From Strongyloides papillosus (lineage: Eukaryota > Nematoda > Chromadorea > Rhabditida > Strongyloididae): a stretch of 64,000 nt of DNA. The stretch is from contig SRSI01000010.1 of NCBI GenBank assembly GCA_005656395.1, positions 496,001 through 560,000 on the forward strand. The letters are read 5' to 3'. Both the position numbers and the translations under genes were made by a program. This document shows positions 23,054 through 34,572 of the stretch, in pieces (the stretch's first letter is position 1; every line of letters begins with the position of its first letter). Below the pieces are notes generated by a model. The model did not search any database. It was given only the letters and a program-made list of their open reading frames with translations, and was not told where the DNA came from.

Positions 23054-23973
23054 ATGTGGGCTATCAGGAAGGGATATGATGGAAAGGAATATAGTTTCTC
23101 TGCCCAATGGACTTTTACAGGGGCTTTCTTTTACTTTTTAACTGTTGTCACTACTATTGGCTATGGGAACACTTCTGCAAAAACATATTTTGGCAAAACA
23201 TTAACAATCCTTTTTGCTATTATTGGAATTCCATTGATATTTTTGTTTTTAACAAACATTGGTGATGTGATGGCAAAAGTTTTCAGGTTTTTATATGCAC
23301 GAAGCATACGATTTAAATATAATGTAATATTATGGCATAAGAAAAGACAAGCTGCTAAGATACGAAAAGCAAATTCTTTTGTGGCTAAATTAGCCAGAAC
23401 TCAAACAATGCGACAATGTATGTTTATTCTAAACATTTATTTATATTGATATTTTATTAAAAAATATTTATAGACAATGGAAATTTACGCGGCATGGTAC
23501 GATATGATACATCCCTTGATTCAATGGGTTTTGGGGTAACCAATGCTTCTGATGTTCGGGAGATGTTAGTGGCTAGAGCTCACCTTGACCAATTAGAAGT
23601 TAAAGAAAGTGTGGAAGCTCAATTACAAAGAATATCTGTTCCATTATTTTTAGTATTATTAACAATGCTAGCATATCTTATAGTTGGTGCAATTTTATTT
23701 TGCCTTTGGAAAGGATGGACTTTTTTGGATGCTTTTTATTTTGCATACATAAGTCTTACTAAAATAGGTTTTGGTGATCTTTTTCTAGGAGCATTAGTTG
23801 GAAATGACAAAGATGCTCAGAAAAAATTAGTTAAAACGAGTGTGTATTTGTTATTTGGCATGGCTCTACTTGCTATGTGTTTTAATTTAGCTCAAGAAGA
23901 AGTTGTTAATAAAGTTGCATGGATAACAAGCAAGTTTAGGTCAAAAGAAGAGGATGAAGAAGAGTATGAGTAA
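23054..23973 (+). CDS. Two-pore-domain K+ channel (TWK type), lacking M1, altered second filter
   Basis: Exons 23054-23417 and 23474-23973 give 287 aa. Pore 1 (TTIGYGN, residues 33-39), M2 (about 46-70), a basic cytosolic linker, M3 (about 177-200), pore 2 and M4 (about 237-255) are present. The usual M1 and extracellular cap helix before pore 1 are absent: the frame is closed by TGA shortly before the ATG and no upstream exon is seen. Pore 2 reads LTKIGFGD where the family has TTIGFGD, so residue 218 is Lys at a filter position (codon AAA). K2P channels set the resting K+ leak; this one is probably non-conducting, a regulatory subunit, or a decaying copy. Confidence 0.8.
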
Positions 23974-24326
23974 TTAATGGGAAAAAAATCAGTCTGGTTC
24001 CGGTTTTTTTTTATATGTTAATCATTTCTCAAATCAGGAGAAAAATTGTACTAATTTCTTTACAACTTTGATCTTCTTGTTTTCTTATGATAATGTAAAT
24101 ATTTATCATCTATAATTTATTTGAAATATACTAACGAAATAAAATATATTATAGCTTTAATACTGAAATAATTAAAAAAAGACTTCAAAAAGTTACAAGT
24201 ATTTATTTGTTATATGATATTAAATAAAGTTATTAAATTAGACAATAGAAAAAAATTAAAGACGATTAAATTGTTTGTCGTCACAATGCGAGACAATATT
24301 AAAAATAAATAAAAAAGAATTTAAAA
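23974..24326. other. Convergent 3' intergenic region
   Basis: AT-rich DNA between the channel 3' end and the topoisomerase-fragment 3' end, with AATAAA-like motifs near 24140 and 24222. Nothing else recognised. Confidence 0.5.
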
Positions 24327-24761
24327 TTAGTAGCTAGCATCAGATTCCTTAAGGAGGCGATCCTTCTCTTCCTCAGAGAATTTAATGAAAGCCGTATTTA
24401 GCAAGTAACCGAAGTCTGCTAAACCTTTCCTCAATTCAGCATCAGTAGAGGTTTCATTATCCTCACTTTCTTCTTCCTCCTCGATCTCAACTTCTCCACA
24501 CATCTCCAACTCCTTCTTCTTAATGTAATCCTTCCATGCTTTAACAGGATCAGGATCAAATTTCTCCTTAATCAACTGATCAACGATACTCTTCAATCTG
24601 TTCTGCCAAATAATCTTGCCCTTGTTTACAGCAACAATGAAGCGGGCTTGATTGGAGAGACTCTTTGATTGAGCTTCAAGCATTCCTACCAAGAATTCCT
24701 TTCTCTCAATATATTTCTTCTTACGATCAAGGTAAGATTCTTCACAAATTTGATCGGTCAT
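24327..24761 (-). CDS. Orphan DNA topoisomerase II fragment (C-gate region)
   Basis: A 144-aa intact ORF that matches only an internal stretch of eukaryotic type IIA topoisomerase. RKEFLVGMLEAQS, LSNQARFI, NKGKIIWQN and DPDPVKAWKD align with the region after the catalytic tyrosine domain that forms the coiled coil and C-gate. An acidic EEEEESEDN linker and FGYLLN correspond to the DYLL segment near the core's C-terminal end. ATPase, TOPRIM and catalytic Tyr regions are absent. The start is an ATG with open sequence upstream but no further homology. It may be a truncated duplicate kept in frame or a recent fragment, and the transposon copy begins 175 bp upstream of its start. Composition is less AT-rich than the flanks. 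Confidence 0.75.
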   Translation of the reverse strand: MTDQICEESYLDRKKKYIERKEFLVGMLEAQSKSLSNQARFIVAVNKGKIIWQNRLKSIVDQLIKEKFDPDPVKAWKDYIKKKELEMCGEVEIEEEEESEDNETSTDAELRKGLADFGYLLNTAFIKFSEEEKDRLLKESDASY

Positions 24762-24936
24762 TTTGATAATAACCTTTACTGTTTGATTAGTATAGTAAAA
24801 ATTGTTTATTATCTAAAACGAGCATGTATATATAATATACGAAAATTATAATAATAATATTTAATAATTAAATTTTTATGGCGTCCAATCATATTTTGAC
24901 ACGTGCAATTTATTTAAATTTCACTAGTAGGATCTC

Positions 24937-25835
24937 CTTTAGAATAGTGGACGCATTAAAATTTTGAATTTTAATTGAAATTAATTTACTTAAAATGCAT
25001 AAGTGCATATAATAGCTAGTGATGTTTTTACTAAATTTAGCATATTTAAAAAAAATTAGACTTTTTAAAGTTGGTGACACCTTTTTGTTTAACTCTTTAA
25101 AGCATTAAATATTGTACAAATGAGTTTTTATATAAGAAAAGCATATTTGAATGAAAAATAAATTATTCATTAAAAATTTTAAAAATACTTTCGAATTCAT
25201 TTTTTTAAACTAAAAAAAGAACTTTTAAAATTGACTTTTTTTTGCTCAGAAAAAAAAAATGGAAACGGTGTCAATACATTTTTTATCAACTAAAGATCCG
25301 CCAGATAACTTTTGGTTAGTTATTAAACTTAAGAAATTGTGTTAATGAATTAATTTCACAGAATTTTTGTATCTAATTCCTATACGGTGTGTCTAATGAC
25401 AGCAATGCCCAATAATAAGAATGCAATGCTTTAGCTTTACCAAAAAATGATTGAAACCTTTCTTTGAAAAATCATAAGAAATTGGTAATTAAAACAAAAA
25501 TAAATTTTAGTATTTTTGTTAATATATTAAGGTATTTTGGAAAAAAAAGTTCAACAATCACAGTAGTATCATAACGTACTGCAAAAAAAGCATGTTTAGC
25601 TAGAAAATTGCAAATACTGGCAAAAAATGGTTAAAAAAATTAAGAGGTGTCACCAACTCTAAAACTGAGCCATTGATTCGAAAAATTCAATGTAGCAAAA
25701 AAATTTTATTTTGCTTCAAAAGCTACAAAATGTACTTAAATATGTATTTTTATGCATATTCATCAAAAAAATATATTTTACCGCCCAAAAAATAGCTTAT
25801 TTAACGATATATAAAATGCGTCCACTATTCTAAAG
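24937..25835 (+). mobile_element. Non-autonomous inverted-repeat transposon, copy 2
   Basis: Nearly identical to 19743-20642, in the same orientation and of the same length (899 bp), with the same termini and only scattered substitutions and short indels in A/T runs. No ORF. Confidence 0.88.
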
Positions 25836-25972
25836 ATCAACCGGACATTTTTTACAATCACGTCAATAGTTTGCAAAGCATTGTAATTGACATCATCCTT
25901 TGATAATATATTATCAGTCAGTAATAAAAGTTTATTAAGTGGTGTTACCCATCATTTAACACATATATATCA

Positions 25973-27201
25973 AACTATGTTGTTTAGTATTAAATTCCTC
26001 GGTCGAATACTTTGACCCCTGCTGCAGCAACGTTTTTCTACATTGATAAAAAACCCATTTGTAGCTATCAAAAGTTTTTGAAAACCTTACAGTACAATGT
26101 TTGTACTGTGTTTAGGTAAATTATTAAAAAACAATTTTCAAGTTTCCAAAAATGGACATTTTTTTTCGAAGCCTTTTATCTCAAAATTTTAATATATAAT
26201 TTTATATGAAACTCACATATTCAAAAAGCTATTGATCTTGTCTACAAGAATATATTCATGTCGTATCCAAGTTACTGACCATTTTTGAGATAATTAGGTT
26301 CAAAGTTAATTACCAGTGTTTTTTTCAATATTTTTAATTTTGAAAGTCCATTTTTTAAGTTATTAGACTCAAACTTTGCTTTAGTATGTATTACAAGCTG
26401 TGCTGAACATGCTACTAAGTTTAATATTAAAGAAATTCCTTAAATAATCATTTTTTTTGAAGGAAATTTTTTGTAACTTTTAAAAAATTTTACTTTTATT
26501 TCTAAAAAAAAGATAATATACAATTTCTAATATATATGTTGAGGTATAGTAAAACATATTTAAGAAGAGTTCAAGCCATAGCATGAAATGCCTCTTTTGT
26601 AAAGGAATAATAAAACTATACATAGTTAAAGCATGATCTGATTATAATATGCAAATATCAGCTTAAAAAGTTTTAATAAGTTTTTGTTTAAAAATTATTC
26701 TAAACATCTTGCTAAAATAACCATTTATAGATAGTATTTTGCAATAGCTTTACTTTTTTTAATATTTTATAAAATGTGAAGTTTCTTAGAATAGTTTTTT
26801 AATACAAATAATTTTTAAAAATTATCTTTAAATGTTAAAAATGCATGAAAATTATGGGTAATTAAATTTAAATTTAATTATCTCAAAAACGTTTAGTAAC
26901 TTCAATATGATGTGGGTATGTTATTATAGAAGGGATCAATTGCTTTCAGAATATGTAGGTTTCATATAAGGTATCACGTTTAACGGCCGAGATATAAAGC
27001 TTCAAAAAAAAATCTCCATTTTTGAAAATTTAAAATTTTTGTTAATAATCTACTTCTACACAATATGAAAATTGTACTGTAAGGGTTTCATAAACTTTTA
27101 TTGGCTACAAATAGTTTTTTTTTTGTTAATTTAGAAAAACGTCGTTGTGGTAGAAGTGAAAGTATGCGACCGAGGAAATTAATACTTAACAAGATAGTGT
27201 G
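25973..27201. mobile_element. Foldback-type element with about 340-bp inverted arms
   Basis: The left arm (about 25973-26314) and right arm (about 26856-27201) are imperfect reverse complements over their whole length. Shared ordered landmarks include TTCCTCGGTCG, AACGTTTTTCTA, TTACAGTACAAT, TATATGAAAC.TACATATTC and TTTTTGAGATAATTA. The middle of about 540 bp has no ORF. The layout fits a non-autonomous foldback or MITE-like DNA transposon. A target duplication is not evident. Confidence 0.75.
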
Positions 27202-28223
27202 ATTTATTAATAAAATGAAGTAATTTTAGAAAAAACAATTGCTTAGTTATGAAAGTAATTTACACTTTTTAGATCAACAAAATTATTATTTCGTTGATAA
27301 AATTAAATTTCAGTGCTTTTTAACGGATTTTAAATATTCATTTTTTTACTTTTCTTGATGACCGGCATTTTTTGTCGACTAGGTAGAAAACGGTATGATT
27401 ATAAAAAAAATTTATCGAAAACTTATCGGAAAAAGACTTTCAATTAACATAAATGTGCAAGAAAGGAATATTATATTTTTAATATCGATGAACAATAAAA
27501 AATTAGCTATGTATTTAAACACAAATTTTTCAAAATTTTTAAAATAACATTTTTTCCTCATTTGTTTTTAAAATAAAATGATTTAATAATAAATTTTTTT
27601 TCAAATAATTAAAGATGTCGTAATTCAACTTTAAGTCACGATTAAATAACTTATATATTCTACCTCTTTTATAAATTGCCTGCCAAAAATGACACATTTT
27701 GATATGTATGTAATTATATATAAATTTTGTAACTGAATTTTACTATAAGTTACCAACTTCATATTGTTATCACTATTGGTTGATCCATTATATTGTCATT
27801 TGACCTTCTTTCAATTGCTTTTAATTGAATACAAGAATACAATAAAACATATTAATTAAAGTGTCAAATAGAAATATCATATGTCACGCTATCTAATAAA
27901 TAGCTTATTAAGAAATAACATATTTCTTGAATACTAAATTTTAAGGTGAATCAAAAGAAATATTGTCCATTTAGTTGATACAATTACTTTATTAATGTTA
28001 CATTTATTAAATTACTACATCTGAATTTTATTCACAATATTTACTTTTCTTAAACTCTAATTATTATATTTTTGATTAAAAGTAAAAATATATTAGCTGT
28101 TGTATAATTTTACTTTACGGTTAAAAAACCTTTTAATCTCAGGAAATATCTGATTTCAAAAAGTCTGTTTTAAAAATATATTTTTTAATTTAAACATTTT
28201 TAGTATTTAATTCGTATAAAATT
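27202..28223. other. Intergenic AT-rich DNA
   Basis: No gene or repeat recognised; ends with an ATTTTTAG acceptor-like site about 22 bp upstream of the glutaredoxin-like ATG. Confidence 0.5.
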
Positions 28224-29522
28224 ATGATAAATATTTTTTTCGTAATTTTAATTTTAATATTAGCTAAAGTGAATACAACTTTACTTCAAAATGTTGAAGA
28301 TAAGCATATTTTATTATCTACAAAAAATATTGATATTTCAAAACTCCATAACCTATTAAATAATCCTATGAAATTTAATAAAACGAAAAGTGGATTGGTA
28401 GAAAGCCAAAAATTACAAAATAACTCTTTGAATTTAATTGTTTTTAATAAAACTATTCCTGAAAATGGATTTGAGGAAAAGAAAAATGATATTTTTACTT
28501 TAAAACAATCGACTAAAGAGCCAAAAACTTTTGATAAAGAAGAAATTCTAAAAATATCAAATGATGATGTTATGGATCCATATTATTTTGGTTATGGTTC
28601 TCAAAATGATATGTTTAGATATGGATATAAACCTAATAATGATTATTATCAAAATAATCCTCCACAATTTTTTTATCCTTATTATAATAATTACGGTCCA
28701 GGATTTGGTGATATGAATAATCAAATGAATGGCAATTATGGTAACAGGAATTTTTATTTTAATAACATGTATGGAAATACCGTAGCTCCTAAAATGAGGC
28801 ATGGACAATATCCATATTTTAATTACAATGAAGGATTTGGAAATAATAATCCTTATAGTAATAATTTTGATATAATTGACAATTACAAAACTATGCCAAA
28901 TGTAAGAACCGCACCAATAGATGAAAATTATCCACCATTTGAAAATCAGAAATTATTTTTGTCAACAAATAATGGAAGGGAGGAAATTAAACCAAAGAAA
29001 ACACAAACTTTTAGAAGTTTATTGGCATCGAGAGGAAATATTGATTTAGATTTAAATTACGATGAAGATTATGATTTCGAAAAAAATACAGAATCATTAT
29101 CTACAATTAATGCACCTATAACATCATTACTTCATGGAGTACCAATTAAGACAAAAAAGCCAAAACCTGAAAAAGGTGTAATGATGTCAAATGGAGGTTA
29201 TTCATATGCTGCATACATTGAAAGGCAAGCTAATATGTATCCTATTATGATGTATACATTAATAAAATGTGTCCCATGTCAACGAGCTAAACATTTACTT
29301 GCCGTACAATATTCTGATGTACGTTCTCATTTCCTGGAACTTGCTGGTGATGAAGATTGGCAAAGGCAACTTCAAGTTGATTTACAGCATATAACTGGTG
29401 CATTAACATTTCCCTACATATTTCTTTGTGGTAATTATATTGGTGGAGCATCAGATCTGTTTCAACTTCATCAACAAGGACAATTACGAAGAATAGTGAA
29501 TGCCTGTAACCCAAAAGTCTAA
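28224..29522 (+). CDS. Secreted glutaredoxin-like protein with Asn/Tyr-rich N-terminal extension
   Basis: A single-exon 432-aa protein. A signal peptide (about 1-18) is followed by about 300 residues of Asn/Tyr/Gly/Pro-rich low complexity (residues about 120-240) and acidic linkers. A C-terminal glutaredoxin fold (about 335-428) ends the chain. The active-site motif is C349-V-P-C352 instead of the usual CPYC. The cis-Pro is P397 in TFPYIF, and the GSH-site GG is in NYIGGASDL. Glutaredoxins reduce disulfides or mixed glutathione disulfides. A secretory-pathway location with a prion-like extension suggests an extracellular or ER redox role, which is inference. The two-Cys motif suggests redox activity is retained. 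Confidence 0.85.
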   Translation: MINIFFVILILILAKVNTTLLQNVEDKHILLSTKNIDISKLHNLLNNPMKFNKTKSGLVESQKLQNNSLNLIVFNKTIPENGFEEKKNDIFTLKQSTKEPKTFDKEEILKISNDDVMDPYYFGYGSQNDMFRYGYKPNNDYYQNNPPQFFYPYYNNYGPGFGDMNNQMNGNYGNRNFYFNNMYGNTVAPKMRHGQYPYFNYNEGFGNNNPYSNNFDIIDNYKTMPNVRTAPIDENYPPFENQKLFLSTNNGREEIKPKKTQTFRSLLASRGNIDLDLNYDEDYDFEKNTESLSTINAPITSLLHGVPIKTKKPKPEKGVMMSNGGYSYAAYIERQANMYPIMMYTLIKCVPCQRAKHLLAVQYSDVRSHFLELAGDEDWQRQLQVDLQHITGALTFPYIFLCGNYIGGASDLFQLHQQGQLRRIVNACNPKV

Positions 29523-30202
29523 ATATATTAAAAATAAAATAATAAAATATATTCATATTTAATTAAATCCAATCATACTTTTAAAATTTTACAAATACTT
29601 TATTAAATTGGTTTTTTTTTTAATTTTAATATCTCTCTATATATTTAATGTTTTGAATTATTTTACGCACTATAATTGTTTGAAAATATTATTAATTTTA
29701 ATTCAATTTCTACGTTATATATAAAAATGAGGATAGTCTATTTGTTGTTATATAATTAGAAAAACATTTAAAAAATATTAATCAGTATCCAGAGAATGAA
29801 CGACTTATTAGGATATCTTTAAAAGTCTTAAATTTCTTCATAAATAATGTTATGTAAAATAATTGTATATTTTAATATTAAAAAGAATAAGCAAAATAAA
29901 TACAAATTATTTAGATTTTTTATTGAAAAAAATGATAAAAAACAATAAACATAAAAAAATATTCTGAAAAATATTTTAAAATTTACTATATATAATTTAG
30001 TAAAAAAGATGTAAACATTTTATAACATAACGAACAATATCACAACACAGAACATGTATCATAATTATAATAATGAGGAAAAATAATTTTCTATATTTAT
30101 TATTTATTTTATAGATGTTTACACAAAAATAGAATGAGTGAAACCTGTTTTGAAAAAGCCGAATTTAATACAAACATAATGAGCAAAATGCCAAAGGAAT
30201 TT
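29523..30202. other. Convergent intergenic region
   Basis: AT-rich DNA between the 3' ends of the glutaredoxin-like gene and SEC63; several AATAAA motifs, nothing else. Confidence 0.5.
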
Positions 30203-32381
30203 TTAATCACTCTCACTATCATCTGTTTCGGTATAATCATCTTCTGTGTCACTACCACCATGCTCTCCTTCTTCCTCTTCAACACCATAGTCAACTTTTG
30301 GAGTGGTAACAACATTTGGTTCTTTTACTTGAATCTTTATATCAGTACTAAAATCAAAGTCAATATAAGAATCTGATCTTATGACAATTGAATATTCATA
30401 ATTTCCTTTTGGACCAGCCATAAACTTAATCTCTTTCTTCTCTTCGTCACGTAATGTTTTAACAATATCAATTGGAGCAACAAGTATACGTGTTTTTTTA
30501 TCAAACATATAAATGTACCACCACTCATATTTATCATCAGGAAATTTAGGACAATGTACAGGGATTGTCTCAAAATCATCTGCATCGAAAATCGGTTTAT
30601 TCTTTTTAACTCTTTTCCAATATTCTTCATCATCGCTTTCTCCATCACTTTCTGATTCAGAAACATTTTCATTTGTCTCTTCATCACTTCCACTTGTTTC
30701 TTCATCTTGTTTAGTCTCCGTAACTTCACCCTCTTTACGGACCTTACTAATTTTTTTAGGCCCTTTCTTTTTCTTCGTCACCTTTTTCTTACTTTTTTCC
30801 CAAGGTTTTCTATTAGAAATATTTTGTTTATCATCACCTTCCGTTTTATCAGTTTGCTCAGACATCATCATTTTATCATTTTCAATTTCTTGTAATCTTT
30901 TTTCATTATCCATAAGAGGATGACGTTTCATGTTAACACGAATAGTAACCAAAGATCCTGTAGTAATAATGTGAGCATCATCTTCATCTTCAACCTCAAC
31001 ATGAGCTTCAATTTCTAATTTTGGCATTTGACATAAAACTCTAATAACATTCTCATATTCTTGATCAGATAAACTTGATAAGGCTTGTCTTCTTTTTTTC
31101 TCAGACATTTCCACAACATCACTGATATTAAACGCTTTACTTTTACGTAAACTATTAACTTGAAGTTCTTCTATGTATGGTAATTGCATAAGAGAATTAT
31201 TTTTTGGCCAAAGAGCTTGACAAAGATAAGATGTTAACTTAGTTGCATGTTCAAACGTTTCTAATGATGGTCCTCTTTCTGGACCATAATAAAAATAAAT
31301 TTGTGTAGCACACTTGACAAACTCGCTTGCAAGCATTGGTCCTTTACTTAAAATTAATGAAAGATCTGATTTCAAGTCATCTGACCACAAATCTAATCTA
31401 CTTAAATGTGCATGAAGAAGTGATCGAGCTTTGACACTATAGGGATGACATAGAGGAACTTCTTTATTCATCTCATTCAAATTTTTTAATTCTTTCATTA
31501 ATTTTGGTATATCAGTTTGATCAGATTCTCTAACTTCAACCTCAGGATTTTCATCTTTATTGAACTCAGCTGAACCTCCCAATATCATAACAACTCTTAA
31601 AAATTCCATCTTTGGTGTTTTAGCAATATAATGGTAAAATATTTTTGTCGTTTCAACAAGAACTTTGTGAGATGAATATTTCTGTGCATTTTTCCACCAA
31701 TAAGAAACAAAAAGTGGCAAAATGATCATAAATCCCAAAATATAAAGAGCTAAAAATATGTAGCCATACTGATCTGAAACAACCCAACTTGGGAGAGCAA
31801 TACCATAAACAGCAGCTTTTGGTCCGTCTGGGTTTCCGTATTTCTCCCAATTAGCTCTTGCTTCGTCATCAGTTAATGCTTGGTAGGCTTTAGCAATTTT
31901 GTCAAAAGCTTCAGCATCACCACCTCTATCTGGATGGTGAGTTTTTGTTAACTCACGATATTTCTTTCTGATTGCAGAGGCTTCAGCTCCTGCATCTAAA
32001 CCTAAAATTGCGTATGGATCGTACTCCTCATGAACGACTTCAATATTTGATGTTTTTTGAATTAAAATAGCCAATACAATCCAGAGAATAATTAAAGTAA
32101 CAACTCTATAAACATTTCCTTTTCCTTCTTTTGGTTTGTTTGCTTCTTTACGTTTATTTTTTTCTACGCAACCCTCACATTCACACTCATTTTCCCTATG
32201 AATAACAACTAGAAATATGATTTTTAATAACTAAACGTTTGTATTTTAACTTACTGCTTTTTTTGCTTGATTTTGGCCACAAGAAGTAAGTGATTGGGAT
32301 AAGAATAAGAGCATAAAATGCTAGTAATGCATACATAAAAGTATTTCCAACTTCATCATACTCAACTTTGGCACGACCCAT
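30203..32381 (-). CDS. SEC63: Translocon component SEC63 (J-domain ER membrane protein)
   Basis: Exons (minus strand) 32381-32255 and 32208-30203 give 710 aa against about 760 in human. The second acceptor is TTTCTAG at 32212-32209, which keeps the frame. There are three membrane segments (about 17-34, 75-93, 189-209). A J domain between the second and third starts YDPYAILGL and carries the HPD triad at 134-136, which activates BiP on the lumenal side. The Sec63/Brl region follows (RSLLHAHLSRLD, MPKLEIEAHVEVED, GSLVTIRVNMKR, DKYEWWYIYMFD), interrupted by a Lys/Glu-rich linker and ended by an acidic tail. It works with SEC61/SEC62 in post-translational import into the ER. Confidence 0.95.
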
Positions 32382-34572
32382 TATGAAGCCTTATCTATAA
32401 TAATAAATGAATAACAATTAAATAAGATATACGTTTCTACTAATTATCTCGTTTCTGACTTCCAAATCACCATTGTAAAATTTTCTAAGAAAGTAAACAA
32501 AATAATACTAGATTTAAAATATTATTAACATATAGCACTAATGGATATTAAAGCAAAAAATTTTTATATATATCTAAAGGCTTAAGAAAGTAACAGAGAT
32601 TAGTTCAAATGTTTGTCTTTTTTATTTTAAAAGAGAAAATTAATTAAAATACTACCAAAAAAAATATTTTTGGCTTTATAATGACTTCTACAATAATCTA
32701 TATAAAGTAAATATTGTTTAAATTGATTAATAATGTTAATTATAATATAATTATTTTATTTTTATGCAAAAAAATATAGGGAATAAACTTATTCCAACCA
32801 ACCATAAAACTAGTAACTTTATAATAATATTACATAGTAGACAACAAACTATGAACACCTCATAATATCAACACCAAAGACTCCACATGGAAGGGTTCGT
32901 TTCCCCACAATTTTATTCTAAATCTGTATAGGATCCTTATTTCCTAAATTGTATAGCATCAAGAAACAATTGTGTTAAGCAATCTATTTCAATAGGTCAA
33001 GGTGATATAAAAAATATTTTTTTTACAATCATTTGTTTCCTTTCTATTCAAATATTGATTATTTGAGTAACAAATTTATGATATAAATTATTTACATTTT
33101 AAGATAAAAACATACAATATGTAGTGCAATTTGTTTTGAGTAGAAGATATCTCAAGATACTCTGCTAATTGTCCATTATATTTTATCCTTTTCACTTATT
33201 TAAAATTGTTTTAACTACAATATAGTTAGTGTATATATTAATTTAGTGAGTTTTTTTTTAACAGTTTCTTAATATATAGTCCGTGGGTGATTTTTCTCTT
33301 TAACAACGTATTAAAACTTTTAAAGACAAAATTATCTTGAGATAATGTTAAACAGATAGTGTACTATTCTTTATTATTCTAATATTTTAATCTTTCTAGT
33401 TATTTGTGTAAATCTTTTTAAAACATTGATTTTAATATTAAAGTTTTACTTTAATTACTAGTGTCAAAATTATCATAAAAAAATGTTGATTGATAGTTTT
33501 TCAGAAATATTTTTGTATTTTATTGACATTAGATATTATTTTATTCCATATTGGATAAAAATTTAAACGTCTACGCATTTTTTCGCCTACGAATTACTGA
33601 CCTTCTGGAAGGAATGCAAATAGTTTGTAATTACTATGTGTGTTTATAATTTAAATAATATATAATATGTATGTTTAATTTCAACTAGAACATTGATCAT
33701 CAAGATATGTGTCTGTATTTAGTAGGTAATTCAAATTTCAATAGGATTAGAAAATATTTAATAAAATTATATAAATACATTTGGTCTTTATAAGTATGTG
33801 AGAAATAACTATTAATTTCTTTCCTTAATTTATGAGCATTTATATGCAAAAAATAACTGTCCGCGAAGTATATACATAGTCATTGTATACCATATCCTTT
33901 TCGCTACTATTTACGAAAGTTATACTTTTGATTTGTATACAATATATTAATTATAACTAGATTATTAATATCTTTATATTATTTCTCACCATTTACTTAC
34001 ACTTTATGTTTAGAAAAATTTTTTCATATCTTATACATACATATGTTATTAAACAAAATCATTAATTACAAATAATGAACTGAATTTGATAACGTAATTT
34101 CATATCTACTTTTATATAATTAATTATACAATGTAATAAAATAATTAGATATATTTGGTTAGTATTTTTATAACATATAATTTTAATTTACATAAAAATA
34201 TAGGAACAATTGGTGTGTAATTATGAGTCATTTTGTATTATTAAGCAATTTTAAAGAACATAAAATAGGTATAATACTTTAAGAAATTTGAAGAATTTAA
34301 TGTATTCTTTCTATTTTTACTACAACTTTTATTTGTCTAAAATATTGCTTTTTCTTTCCACAACATTTGTTGGTTTATATTTTAATGATTTTATCATTAT
34401 TAAAATAATAGTTATTTGTTATACACCATTCCTCATGTGATTGTTCTAGATTACATCAATTTTATTTAGTGATAATTAATTTCATTTTTCTTTATCTTAA
34501 TCTTGTTTTATTTTGTACAAAAAATTTTAGATCTGTAATTATATGCATACCAAACGGTGACAACTAGTAGAT
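32382..34572. other. Long divergent intergenic region
   Basis: 2.2 kb between the SEC63 start (minus) and the YEATS gene start (plus). AT-rich. A small hairpin-like GGAAGGGTTCGTTTCC at about 32890-32905 does not build into a tRNA. No ORF or repeat recognised. Confidence 0.5.

Noticed and set aside
17380..25835. The repeat island as a defence-like or selfish toxin-antidote system
   Set aside because: No toxin-like secreted or membrane pair with intact frames is visible; genes there are broken or partial housekeeping-type fragments.
32885..32910. Hairpin GGAAGGGTTCGTTTCC resembling a T-arm
   Set aside because: Only an isolated short hairpin; no cloverleaf can be completed on either side.
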